The position numbers and the translations under genes are program-made. The notes beneath the pieces are model-generated. The model was not told the origin of the DNA. It made no database searches and was given only the letters and a program-made list of their open reading frames with translations. From assembly GCA_947499615.1 (NCBI GenBank), contig CANMOP010000036.1, positions 1-10,853 on the forward strand: a stretch of DNA of 10,853 nt. Direction: 5' to 3'. Every line of letters begins with the position of its first letter. The stretch's first letter is position 1. The DNA is from RH-chloro-G1 sp003670575. Lineage in GTDB: Bacteria > Chloroflexota > Dehalococcoidia > UBA2979. Of the stretch, positions 1 to 6,775 are shown one piece after another.

Positions 1-118
1 AGCGTTCGACGAGGTCCACAACTACTTCAGAATCGACAAGGCTCCGTCATCGCTGGCACGGCGCGAGCAGTTCATGATCCGCTGGCGGGAATTGATCGGG
101 AGCCTGAGCGCCGCGTGA
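1..118 (+). CDS. C-terminal end of an unidentified protein (5' truncated by window edge)
   Basis: An open frame with codons from base 2 runs from the left edge to a TGA at 116-118, giving the last 38 residues of a protein. The tail is mixed and charged, with an aromatic patch (VHNYFRIDK), an arginine-rich helix-like stretch (LARREQF, IRWRELIG) and a short SLSAA end. That composition looks like real globular coding sequence rather than a shadow frame. I do not recognise the family from so short a piece. The gene converges on the spermidine-synthase-like gene, whose stop lies 77 bases further on. That the frame is real is fairly likely; its function cannot be stated. Confidence 0.5.
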   Translation, partial: AFDEVHNYFRIDKAPSSLARREQFMIRWRELIGSLSAA

Positions 119-194
119 CCGATGAGTGGCTCCGAGCCTGAATCGGACGCCCGCAGGGCCCTGAGTTCTGACAGAACCGCTTTCAATCCATCGC
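119..194. other. Intergenic gap between convergent genes
   Basis: This short gap separates two convergent stop codons. The only structure I see is a small inverted repeat GTTCT-GAC-AGAAC at 165-177. It is followed by a weak T-rich stretch (CTTTC), so at best it is a weak terminator for the left gene. No RNA gene or convincing intrinsic terminator is visible. Confidence 0.35.
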
Positions 195-2366
195 TCAGTA
201 GAGCTTGATCAGCCCGTAGAGGTTCGAGTAGTCGTCGGTCCAGCGCACCACGGGGCGCGCATCCTCCGGCCACGGCGCGAACGCCTTGCGCACGTCGGGG
301 TTGTCGAGGAAGGCGCGGTTGTTGGTGAGCACCACCCAGATGCTGGCGAGCCGACCGTCGGGGCCGCGCTCGTCCAGCGTCCAGTGGGCCTCCAGCCCGC
401 CTTCCTCGCCCAGCCCGCGCACCACGGGGCTCAGGTCCAGGTACGCGTTCGAGATGTTCACCAACAGCATGCCATCCGGGCGGAGGTGCTGGCGGTAGAT
501 GTTCATCGCCTCGCGCGTGAGCAGGTGTACCGGCACCGCATCACTGGTGAACGCATCCATCACCAGCACATCGAACTTCTTCGCGTCGTCGCGCGGGAGC
601 TGGCGTTCCAGCATGGTGCGCGCGTCGCCGGTGAACAGCTGCGTGCTGGCGCCCCGTGCGCGCGCGTCCGCGAGGTAGGTGAACTGCTTCTCCGCGAGGT
701 CGACGACGAGCGGGCTGATCTCGTAGAACGTCCAGTCGTCGCCGGGCTCCGCATACGCGGCGATCATGCCGACGCCGAGTCCGGTGATGCCGACAGTCAA
801 CGGCCGCTCGCCACGGTGCGGATTGCGCTCCATCGCCATGCCGACGGCGGTGTTCGGGCCGTAGTAGCCGGTGCGCTTCGCGCGGAGCGGCGCATCGACG
901 AACTGGAAGCCGTGGTTGATGCGGCCGTGCTGCATCACGTTGGCCACCGGGTCGCCGAGCTGCGGGTAGCCGAGGAACACGCGCACCACGCCGTAGAAGT
1001 CGCGCTCCACGCGAATGTTGCTCTCCTGCTGGCTGCGGATATCGCGGCTCAAGTAGTACGCGAGCGGCATCAGCAGCAGGCCAGCGATAACGATGCCGCC
1101 CAAGAGCACGGGCAGTGAGCGTTGCGCGTACTCCGCTCGCAGCCGCGCGAACAGCACCAGCACGGGCGTCGCGAAGATCGCGAGGTGGTACTCCCAGTAC
1201 CCGACGAACACCACTGGCGCGACCAGCGCGACGAACACCCCACCCAACGCGCCGCCCAGCGAGACCATCAGGTAGAACGCCGTGAGGTGCCGCGTGTGTG
1301 GTCGCACCAGCGAGGTCTCGCCGTGCAGAGACATGCACGCGAGGAAGAGTACGAGGAGATACAGCGCGGTCTGCCAGAGGATCTCGAAGCCCTGATTCGT
1401 GAGCACGAAGATCGCGCCGATGCCCGCCGGGATCAGCGCGACGGTGTAGAGCATCGGGTCATACGTGCGGTCGTCGGAGAAGCAGAGGATGAACGTCACC
1501 AGGTACACGGCCAGCGGCAGCACCCAGAGCAGCGGCACGCCGGCCACGTCCTGCGTGAGCTGGTTGGTCACCGCCAACAGCAGCGCCGAGGCGCACGCCG
1601 GCAACGCGATCCACAGCGCGACTCGGCCCGGTGTGACGGGGTCGCCATGCTGCGCCTCGATGCTCAACTCCGCGGCCGCCTCCGTCTCGCCCTCGCGGAC
1701 CTCGAGGCCCGTCAGCCCGGGGCTGGACGCCTCGTGCGTCTCGGGGGCGGGGGAGCGGCTGGTGCGGAGCGCGATCAACGCGCAGCAGCCGACGAACGCG
1801 AGGTAGCCGCTTGCCCACAGCCATGACTGCACGTGTAGGCCCAGGTAGCGCTCGAACACCACCGGGTAGGAGAGCAGCGCCAGCAGCGAGCCGATGTTCG
1901 ATAGCGCGTAGAGCGGGTACGGCGAGCGGTTCGGGAAGCGTTGTGCAAACCAGTGCTGCACCAGTGGCCCGGTCGTCGACAGCAGCAGGAACGGCGGACC
2001 GACGGTCACGGTCAGCATCCGCAACAGTTGGAGGGCCGGACTGCCCTCGCCGACGGCGGCCCAGCGCTCGCTCAACACCACCGGGAGCGCGGCCAGCGAA
2101 AGCGTCAGCAGCCCGATGTGGACAAGGCCCTGCGCCCGCGGGCTCAACCGCAGCGCGATGAGGTGGGAGTATCCGTAGCCCGCGAGCAGCGCGAACTGGA
2201 AGAACACCAGCGTGGTGATCCAGACGGTGGAGCCGCCGCCGAACCACGGCAGCACCTTCTTGCCGGTGATCGGCTCGATCTGGAAGAGGAGGAAGGCGCT
2301 CAGGAAGATAGTCGCGGCGAAAAGCAGAGTGGGGCGCCGCGTTGCGGTCTGGCCGTCAGCACTCAC
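195..2366 (-). CDS. Polytopic membrane protein with C-terminal spermidine-synthase-like domain (fused MFS/spermidine synthase type)
   Basis: The protein is about 723 residues. The N-terminal two thirds holds roughly 13 hydrophobic membrane segments, beginning with LLFAATIFLSAFLLF and the family-typical QIEPITGKKVLPWFGG. The C-terminal third is a soluble Rossmann domain with the nucleotide-binding loop GITGLGVGM, an acidic YEISP strand end, TGDAR, and DVLVMDAFTSDAVPVHLLT. This architecture matches the fused MFS/spermidine-synthase family, whose reaction and substrate are generally unproven. The canonical SpeE GGGDGG loop is altered, so authentic aminopropyl transfer is doubtful; an S-adenosyl-type ligand is only inferred. 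The frame opens at an ATG at 2435. I prefer the GTG at 2364-2366, because it overlaps the upstream receiver stop by 11 bases, removes 23 non-conserved residues and fits translational coupling. The family call is secure; the start is moderately so. Confidence 0.85.
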   Translation of the reverse strand: MSADGQTATRRPTLLFAATIFLSAFLLFQIEPITGKKVLPWFGGGSTVWITTLVFFQFALLAGYGYSHLIALRLSPRAQGLVHIGLLTLSLAALPVVLSERWAAVGEGSPALQLLRMLTVTVGPPFLLLSTTGPLVQHWFAQRFPNRSPYPLYALSNIGSLLALLSYPVVFERYLGLHVQSWLWASGYLAFVGCCALIALRTSRSPAPETHEASSPGLTGLEVREGETEAAAELSIEAQHGDPVTPGRVALWIALPACASALLLAVTNQLTQDVAGVPLLWVLPLAVYLVTFILCFSDDRTYDPMLYTVALIPAGIGAIFVLTNQGFEILWQTALYLLVLFLACMSLHGETSLVRPHTRHLTAFYLMVSLGGALGGVFVALVAPVVFVGYWEYHLAIFATPVLVLFARLRAEYAQRSLPVLLGGIVIAGLLLMPLAYYLSRDIRSQQESNIRVERDFYGVVRVFLGYPQLGDPVANVMQHGRINHGFQFVDAPLRAKRTGYYGPNTAVGMAMERNPHRGERPLTVGITGLGVGMIAAYAEPGDDWTFYEISPLVVDLAEKQFTYLADARARGASTQLFTGDARTMLERQLPRDDAKKFDVLVMDAFTSDAVPVHLLTREAMNIYRQHLRPDGMLLVNISNAYLDLSPVVRGLGEEGGLEAHWTLDERGPDGRLASIWVVLTNNRAFLDNPDVRKAFAPWPEDARPVVRWTDDYSNLYGLIKLY

Positions 2367-2886
2367 GGTCGTCCCCGCCTCGCTCGCATCGCTCCGATTG
2401 GCGCCTGCCTCGCACGGGTGTCGAGGCGTGGGCACGTTCGCGCAATGCTATCGGGCGTGCGGCGCGGGCGCTACAACATGCGAGGTCGTCGACCGGGTCG
2501 GGCGAGGGGCAGGCCGCCTGTGCGAACCGCTCCACGAGCATGTTCACGTCCACCGGCGGCTGCAGCACCTCGACGCCCAGCTCATCGAGGGCGTCGAGCG
2601 GGCCGTCCGGCCCGCCGAACAGCAGGATGCGCGAGTGTGGCGCGTTGTAGCGCAGCCGCAGCGCGAATTCCGCGGTCTGCGACTGCTCTCCGCCGCCGCT
2701 ACAGACGATCCACTGGTAGCGGGCCAGCCGGATCCATGCCATCGCCGCTTCGGTGTTCACGGCGATGTCCACAGTGAAGCCCATCTCCTGGAGCACGAGC
2801 ACTGCGGCCAGCGCGGCCCGTTGATCTTCCACCAGCACCAACGCGCTGCCGCTTGTGCCCAGGACGTGTTGCTCGTCGATCTCCAT
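2356..2886 (-). CDS. Degenerate response-regulator receiver (pseudo-receiver) protein
   Basis: This is a 176-residue protein. Residues about 14-125 follow the CheY alternation of strands and helices: ALVLVEDQ with the acidic pair E20-D21, then a helix and GFTVDIAVN, YQWIVCSGGG, SRILLFGG and VEVLQPPVD. Aligned by eye to canonical receivers, the phosphoacceptor Asp is Ser63, the beta-4 Thr/Ser is Gly, and the conserved Lys before the cis-Pro is Pro110. Phosphorylation is therefore unlikely and the domain would act, if at all, by protein interaction. The last 50 or so residues are Arg/Cys/Ser-rich without a recognisable domain, and no DNA-binding output domain is present. An AGAGGAG Shine-Dalgarno sits 4 bases before the ATG. 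The gene precedes and overlaps the spermidine-synthase-like gene, implying co-translation. The receiver fold is probable; its role is unknown. Confidence 0.65.
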   Translation of the reverse strand: MEIDEQHVLGTSGSALVLVEDQRAALAAVLVLQEMGFTVDIAVNTEAAMAWIRLARYQWIVCSGGGEQSQTAEFALRLRYNAPHSRILLFGGPDGPLDALDELGVEVLQPPVDVNMLVERFAQAACPSPDPVDDLACCSARAARPIALRERAHASTPVRGRRQSERCERGGDDREC

Positions 2887-2964
2887 CGGACTCCTCTAGT
2901 GGTTCTCCCTATTGGTTATCGGCACGGTTCGCCGCCTCCGCAGCGCCGCTGGTACCATCCCCCT
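2887..2964. promoter_or_regulatory. Divergent promoter region; TACCAT -10 candidate for a leaderless HMA gene
   Basis: These 78 bases lie between divergent starts. On the plus strand a TACCAT hexamer at 2953-2958 ends six bases before the ATG at 2965, and no Shine-Dalgarno is present. Transcription would therefore begin at or next to the start codon, giving a leaderless mRNA. A possible -35 (TTCGCC, 2928-2933) is poor and spaced 19 bases away. On the minus strand the receiver gene has a good AGGAG site; its -10 could be the AT-rich stretch around 2911-2920, but I cannot fix it. Confidence 0.4.
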
Positions 2965-3294
2965 ATGCCGTCCGTGCTCACTGCGTACCCATCGAGGTTG
3001 GCGACCGCGCCCACGCTGCGCGTGACGGACGCGACGCCCGAGCGCGCCGTGGTGCGCATCGAGGGGCTGGTGTGCGCGTTGTGTGCCGCTCGCACGCAGC
3101 AGGCGCTGGCGGCTGTCCCGGGCGTCGAGGCGGCTCGCGTCGACGTCGATGCCGGCACGGCCGAGCTGCGGTACGCACTCGGTAGCACGCCCGACGAGGA
3201 GGCGCTGCGGCGCGCGCTGGCGTCGGTGGTCATCGGTGGCGCGATGCGACGGTGGATCGAGCGGGTCGCTCATCTGATCGGTGTACGGAGGTAA
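2965..3294 (+). CDS. Small heavy-metal-associated (HMA) domain protein, CxxC metal-binding
   Basis: The protein is 109 residues. Residues about 28-92 fit the HMA fold (ferredoxin-like, as in CopZ, MerP and the N-termini of P-type ATPases). The order is a first strand (AVVRIEG), the metal loop GLVCALCAART with Cys37 and Cys40, a helix ending AVPGVEAARVDVDAGTAEL, and a second helix (DEEALRRALASV). The usual GMxCxxC loop has Leu for Met. A short N-terminal tail and a basic C-terminal tail (RRWIERVAHLIGVRR) flank the domain. The likely role is soft-metal binding or delivery (copper, mercury or similar), but no ATPase partner is nearby. The longer open frame beginning upstream is a shadow of the minus-strand genes. 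The stop TAA sits inside the Shine-Dalgarno of the next gene, so the two are co-transcribed. Confidence 0.75.
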   Translation: MPSVLTAYPSRLATAPTLRVTDATPERAVVRIEGLVCALCAARTQQALAAVPGVEAARVDVDAGTAELRYALGSTPDEEALRRALASVVIGGAMRRWIERVAHLIGVRR

Positions 3295-3296
3295 CG

Positions 3297-4157
3297 ATGC
3301 CGGCAATCGGAGCACACGTATCCGCCTCGGGCGGGCTGTGGCTCGCCGTCGAGCGCGCGGTGGCGATCGAGGCGGAGGCGCTCCAGATCTTCGGCAGCGC
3401 GCCGCAGACCTGGCGACCGACCAACCACACCGACGAGGCGTACGCCAAGTTCCGCGCGGCGCGGGAGGCGGCTGGCCTGGTCGCGGTCTGGCTGCACTCC
3501 CCCTACCTCCCGAACCTCGCCTCCGACGACGACGCGATGTGGGAGAAGTCGATCGACACCGTGGCGAATGCGCTGACCGTCTCGAGCCGCGCGGGCGCGG
3601 ATGGCGTGGTGCTGCACACCGGCTCACATCGCGGCAAGGGCATCGACGCGGTGCTCTCGCGCGTCGCCGCGGCGCTGGAGCGGATCTTCGAGGCTGCTCC
3701 TGACGACGTGCTGCTGGCGCTGGAGAACGCGGCCGGGCAGGGCGGCACCATCGGCAAGGACTTCGCCGAGTTGGGCGTGATCTACAAGGCCGTGCCGACC
3801 GACCGCCTCGCGATGTGCATGGACACCTGCCACACCTTCGCGGCGGGCTACCGCATCGACCAGCCGGACGGGCTGCGTCAGACGCTCGAGGAGCTCGACC
3901 GCGAGGTTGGCATCGGGCGGCTGCGGGTGATGCACGCCAACGACTCGAAGATGGAGTTCGGCAGCACGCGCGACCGGCACGACAACATCGGCCTCGGCTT
4001 CATCGGTGACGAGGGCTTCAAGGTGATCCTCGCCGAGCCCGCACTCGCGAACATCCCGATGTTGCTCGAAGTCCCCGGCATCGACGGCAAGTCTGGCCCG
4101 GACCTCGAGAACGTGCGCCGGCTGAAGGCGCTGCGTGCCGAGGTGGGGGCGGGGTAG
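3297..4157 (+). CDS. nfo: Deoxyribonuclease IV (endonuclease IV), AP-site repair
   Basis: The 286-residue product matches the usual family length (about 285 in E. coli). It is a class II AP endonuclease that cuts 5' of abasic sites in base excision repair, using a trinuclear zinc centre in a TIM barrel. All nine metal ligands appear in order: His67 (HSPY), His107 (HTGSH), Glu143 (ALENAAG), Asp176 and His179 (MDTCH), His213 (MHANDS), Asp226 and His228 (RDRHDNIG), Glu258 (LLEVPG). The N-terminal GAHVSASGGL and LQIFGSAPQTW are also classic. A strong GGAGG followed by TAACG precedes the ATG and includes the stop of the HMA gene, fixing the start and the operon. The stop TAG lies within the first terminal repeat of the downstream palindromic element. 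The longer frame starting near 3252 is not needed. Confidence 0.97.
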   Translation: MPAIGAHVSASGGLWLAVERAVAIEAEALQIFGSAPQTWRPTNHTDEAYAKFRAAREAAGLVAVWLHSPYLPNLASDDDAMWEKSIDTVANALTVSSRAGADGVVLHTGSHRGKGIDAVLSRVAAALERIFEAAPDDVLLALENAAGQGGTIGKDFAELGVIYKAVPTDRLAMCMDTCHTFAAGYRIDQPDGLRQTLEELDREVGIGRLRVMHANDSKMEFGSTRDRHDNIGLGFIGDEGFKVILAEPALANIPMLLEVPGIDGKSGPDLENVRRLKALRAEVGAG

Positions 4158-4284
4158 GAGCCCTCACCCCCGGCCCCTCTCCCCGCAGGCGGGGCGAGGG
4201 GAGTCCGAGCACGGGCGTCCGGTGTGGAGGATCAGAAGCCCCTCTCCCACTGCGTGGGCGAGGGGTTGGGGTGAGGGCTCCTAC
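4154..4284. repeat. 131-bp composite palindrome (REP/MITE-like) between convergent genes
   Basis: The element is bounded by a perfect 17-bp inverted repeat: GTAGGAGCCCTCACCCC at 4154-4170 and its reverse complement at 4268-4284. Inside are two hairpins of the same design: 4174-4201 (CCCCTC-T-CCCCGC, loop AG, then the complement) and 4239-4265 (CCCCTC-T-CCCAC, loop TGC, then the complement). Each carries the same unpaired T opposite C at the same place. About 37 unpaired bases separate them. I recall CCCTCACCCC/CCCCTCTCCC repeats as common dispersed elements in high-GC environmental bacteria. Here the element lies between the ends of nfo and thyX and could serve both as a bidirectional terminator. 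No transposase is encoded. Confidence 0.75.
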
Positions 4285-4327
4285 GCCCGCACTCGCGCGC
4301 CCTCCGCTGCCCGGCCGCCCTCGCCTA

Positions 4328-5161
4328 CTACCCCTCGCTTGGCGGCTCGGCGACCTGCTCCAGCTCAATCACCTCGAAGTCGCGGTCGTTGAGGACGTCG
4401 AGGGCGCCCTTCTGGGAGCGCTCGTACAACTCGAAGAGCGTCGACTTGTGCGGGCGCTTGCGGCCGATCGGGCAGGCCTGCCAGTCCGCGAACGACTCGT
4501 CGCAGTAGCCGAGTCGCGCCTCGCCGCACTTCGGCTGCATCCCGCGCGCGAACTCCGGGAACTTCCGCTTTACCTCGGCACGCATCAGCGCCACCACCTT
4601 GCGGAACTCCCACTGCGCGCGCGTGCAGAGCCGCTGGTCGGCGATGTGCAGCAGCTCCAGGTAGTTCACCGAGACCTTGAAGTTGGTGCTCGTCGCGTTC
4701 GGGAGCAGGAAGCGAGCGTCCTCGGCGGGCACGCCCGACTCGATCAGTTCCAGGTAGGCGGCCCCGGCTGCCTCGATGGCGCGGTTGAAGGCGTCGGACT
4801 TGCCGGCGCGCTCCACGCTGGGGGGGACGGTGAAGGGGAAGGTGCCGTCCTTGTAGGTGACGTAACGTTGCGACTGCTGCTCGAAGGAGATGCCGAGGTG
4901 GTGGCGCACGAACTGGTGCGAGAACGCCCGGGTCACCCCCGAGATGCCGAACTCGAACGAGACTTGCTGCAGCGGCGAGGTGTGCCCGGTGGCGAGGCGT
5001 GCCGCGACGAACTCGCTCATCTGCTGATGGGTGATGCGCTCATCATCGATGCGCGCCTCGATCTGCGCCGGCGTGAACGCCGAGTAGCAGACGCGGTACG
5101 CCGTGTAGAGCGACCGGATCGGGTCCGTGGTGTGGTCGACAAGGTGTACTTCGATGGCCAT
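4328..5161 (-). CDS. thyX: Flavin-dependent thymidylate synthase ThyX
   Basis: The 277-residue product makes dTMP from dUMP using FAD, NADPH and methylene-tetrahydrofolate, replacing ThyA. The ThyX signature is at residues 86-99, RHHLGISFEQQSQR, followed by YV. It begins with RHH rather than RHR and has eight residues, not the usual seven, before the Ser97-x-Arg99 end. Other family marks are FEFGISGVTRAFSHQFVRH before it and LPNATSTNF, NYLELLHIADQRL and AQWEFRKVV after it. A C-terminal Cys group (C212, C220, C230, plus C179) might bind metal; that is speculation. The frame extends upstream to 5278, but those 39 residues are not family-like. ATG at 5161 is preceded by GAGG five bases before it, and a TACAAT -10 candidate lies about 40 bases upstream. 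Confidence 0.95.
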   Translation of the reverse strand: MAIEVHLVDHTTDPIRSLYTAYRVCYSAFTPAQIEARIDDERITHQQMSEFVAARLATGHTSPLQQVSFEFGISGVTRAFSHQFVRHHLGISFEQQSQRYVTYKDGTFPFTVPPSVERAGKSDAFNRAIEAAGAAYLELIESGVPAEDARFLLPNATSTNFKVSVNYLELLHIADQRLCTRAQWEFRKVVALMRAEVKRKFPEFARGMQPKCGEARLGYCDESFADWQACPIGRKRPHKSTLFELYERSQKGALDVLNDRDFEVIELEQVAEPPSEG

Positions 5162-5202
5162 AGGAGCCTCAGGCGGCCGGGGAGGCAAGCCGTGTGCCAC
5201 GC

Positions 5203-5208
5203 ATTGTA
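5203..5208 (-). promoter_or_regulatory. -10 element candidate (TACAAT) for thyX
   Basis: Read on the minus strand this is TACAAT, one base from the TATAAT consensus, and it would give a 5' leader of about 35 bases before the thyX ATG. No good -35 is seen at 16-18 bases. A perfect small inverted repeat, GTATC-C-GATAC (5227-5237), lies where the -35 would be and could be an operator; this is inference. No distinct promoter is clear for the divergent zinc-ribbon gene in the same gap. Confidence 0.4.
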
Positions 5209-5301
5209 CCGAACCTGAGGTTTTACGTATCCGATACATCCTCGCAATAGCCTCGAAACCGGTTCGCCCGATGATCAAGGCGTAACAGCGAGGAGGCTGT
5301 G

Positions 5302-5589
5302 ATGCTACTGATCAAGGCGTGCCCAAGGTGCAGTGGGGATATGGCGCGGGCGGAGACCCACGACGGGCCAACCGCCTCGTGCGTGCAGTGCGGTTGCGTG
5401 CGCTACCTGGAGGCCGCCGTGGTTGCTCGCTCGTCTGTGGTGCCCGCGTTCCCGGGGGCCGGCAAGCGCGGCTTCGATGAGTTCGATGCCGAGGAGCTGG
5501 CGGTGGCTAAGGCTCGTAGCGTACGAAGACTGCCGAGGCGTTCTGCCCACCGAGCCCAAACGAGTTCGACAGCACGACACGCGGCGTAG
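5302..5589 (+). CDS. Small zinc-ribbon protein (CxxC-x16-CxxC)
   Basis: A 95-residue product begins MLLIKACPRCSGDM, with Cys7/Cys10, and continues to ASCVQCGC, with Cys27/Cys30 (Cys32 follows). Two CxxC knuckles 16 residues apart make a small zinc ribbon, such as those found in short proteins of Chloroflexota and related groups. Their function (nucleic acid or protein binding) is mostly unknown. ATG at 5302 is chosen over the overlapping GTG at 5299 because AGGAGG lies five bases before it. Residues after about 68 are Arg/Ser-rich and lie antisense to the end of the KAS II gene (83-bp tail-to-tail overlap). That tail may be unstructured or a late-stop artefact. The N-terminal half is well supported, the C-terminal tail less so. 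Confidence 0.7.
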   Translation: MLLIKACPRCSGDMARAETHDGPTASCVQCGCVRYLEAAVVARSSVVPAFPGAGKRGFDEFDAEELAVAKARSVRRLPRRSAHRAQTSSTARHAA

Positions 5590-6754
5590 CGAGGCGTGCG
5601 ACGTTCGGTACGACGTCCAAGTCGCATTCCGGGTCAGGCGTGACGTAGTTGATCGTGGGCGGGAGGCAGCCGTGCAGCATCGTCAGCACGGAGGCCACCG
5701 CCTCGATCCCGCCGGCCGCTGCGGCGAGGTGACCGGTCATCGACTTGTTCGATGAGATCGGGATGCGGTAGGCGTGTGCGCCCAGCGCGAGTTTGATCGC
5801 GGCGGTCTCTGTCTTGTCGTTCAGCGGTGTGCTGGTGCCGTGCGCGTTGATGTAGTCGACGTCCTCCGGCCGCAGCCCGGCATCCTCGATGGCGCGGCGA
5901 ATCGCCAGCGCCTGTCCGGCGGCGTCCGGCGACGAGTCGTCGACGGCGTCAAACGCCCAGCCGACGCCGGCGAGCTCGCAGTAGATGCGCGCGCCGCGTG
6001 CGAGTGCTGATTCTTCAGACTCCAGCATCAGCACGCCGGCACCCTCGCCGAGCACGAAGCCGTCGCGCGTGCGGTCGAATGGGCGCGAGGCGTGATCCGG
6101 GTCGGCGTTGTTGTGTGACAGCGCGCCCATCCGCCCCATCGAGGCCAGCGCGAGCGGTGCGATGATCGACTCCGCACCACCCGCGAGCAGCGCGCGCACA
6201 TGGCCGAGCCGGATCAGGTTCATCGCGTGGCCTAGTGCGTCCGTGCCGGACGCGCAGGCGGTGTTGATCGTCGAGTTCGGGCCACGCAAGCCGAGCTCGC
6301 GGCCGACGCGGGCGGCACCCATGTGCCCACCGAGGCGGGCAACGATCATCGGGTCTGCGCGGTTCGCGCCCTTGGTGTGCATCTCCAGCCACGGCTCGCC
6401 CATATCGAATGCGCCGCCCGAGGTGGCCATGATTACGCCGATGTCGTCGCGCAGGGTGCCGGGCTCCGGTCGCCCCAGTCCGCTGTCCTCCAGCGCTTGC
6501 GTGGCCGCGGCGAGCGCGAACTGCGCGAAGCGGCCAGTGCGGCGGGCGGTCTTGCGATCCATGTACGCTTCGGGGTCGAACTGCTTGACCTCGCCGACGA
6601 TCTGGACCGGCAGCGGCTCCGGGTCGTGGAGTGTCAGTCGGGCGATGCCGTTGCGCCCGGTGCTCAACCCTTCCCAGAAGTCGGCAACGGTGTTGCCGAT
6701 CGGGGTGACCGCTCCCACGCCAGTGATGACGACGCGATGGATGGTGCGAGGCAT
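5507..6754 (-). CDS. fabF: Beta-ketoacyl-ACP synthase II (KAS II, FabF type)
   Basis: The 415-residue product has the normal KAS II length. It condenses malonyl-ACP with acyl-ACP in fatty-acid elongation through a Cys-His-His thiolase-fold site. The nucleophile Cys167 lies in NTACASGTDA, His305 in INAHGTSTPLND, and His342 in SNKSMTGHLAAAAG, with Lys337 just before it. The Gly-rich ends RVVITGVGAVTPIGN and VVLSNSFGLGGQNA are typical. ATG at 6754 fits family starts best; an in-frame GTG at 6773-6775 would add seven residues. No acpP, fabD or fabG flanks it, so it may be a stand-alone paralogue serving a specialised lipid or polyketide rather than the main cycle (inference). It sits 55 bases downstream of a hydrolase on the same strand, with a hairpin between them. 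Confidence 0.93.
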   Translation of the reverse strand: MPRTIHRVVITGVGAVTPIGNTVADFWEGLSTGRNGIARLTLHDPEPLPVQIVGEVKQFDPEAYMDRKTARRTGRFAQFALAAATQALEDSGLGRPEPGTLRDDIGVIMATSGGAFDMGEPWLEMHTKGANRADPMIVARLGGHMGAARVGRELGLRGPNSTINTACASGTDALGHAMNLIRLGHVRALLAGGAESIIAPLALASMGRMGALSHNNADPDHASRPFDRTRDGFVLGEGAGVLMLESEESALARGARIYCELAGVGWAFDAVDDSSPDAAGQALAIRRAIEDAGLRPEDVDYINAHGTSTPLNDKTETAAIKLALGAHAYRIPISSNKSMTGHLAAAAGGIEAVASVLTMLHGCLPPTINYVTPDPECDLDVVPNVARLATPRVVLSNSFGLGGQNASAVFVRYEP

Positions 6755-6775
6755 GTGCGGCCCCCGTGTGCTCAC

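Noticed and set aside
128..138. GGCTCCGAGCC as a terminator hairpin
   Set aside because: The loop would be a single base and the stem is only five pairs, too small to be a hairpin terminator.
384..2777. Long plus-strand frames opposite the membrane protein and receiver genes
   Set aside because: Arg/His/Gln-rich shadow frames common in high-GC DNA, with no domains. The minus-strand genes have clear family motifs.
4271..5218. Plus-strand 315-codon frame opposite thyX
   Set aside because: It is antisense to a confidently identified ThyX and shows only Leu/Arg/Val-rich shadow composition.
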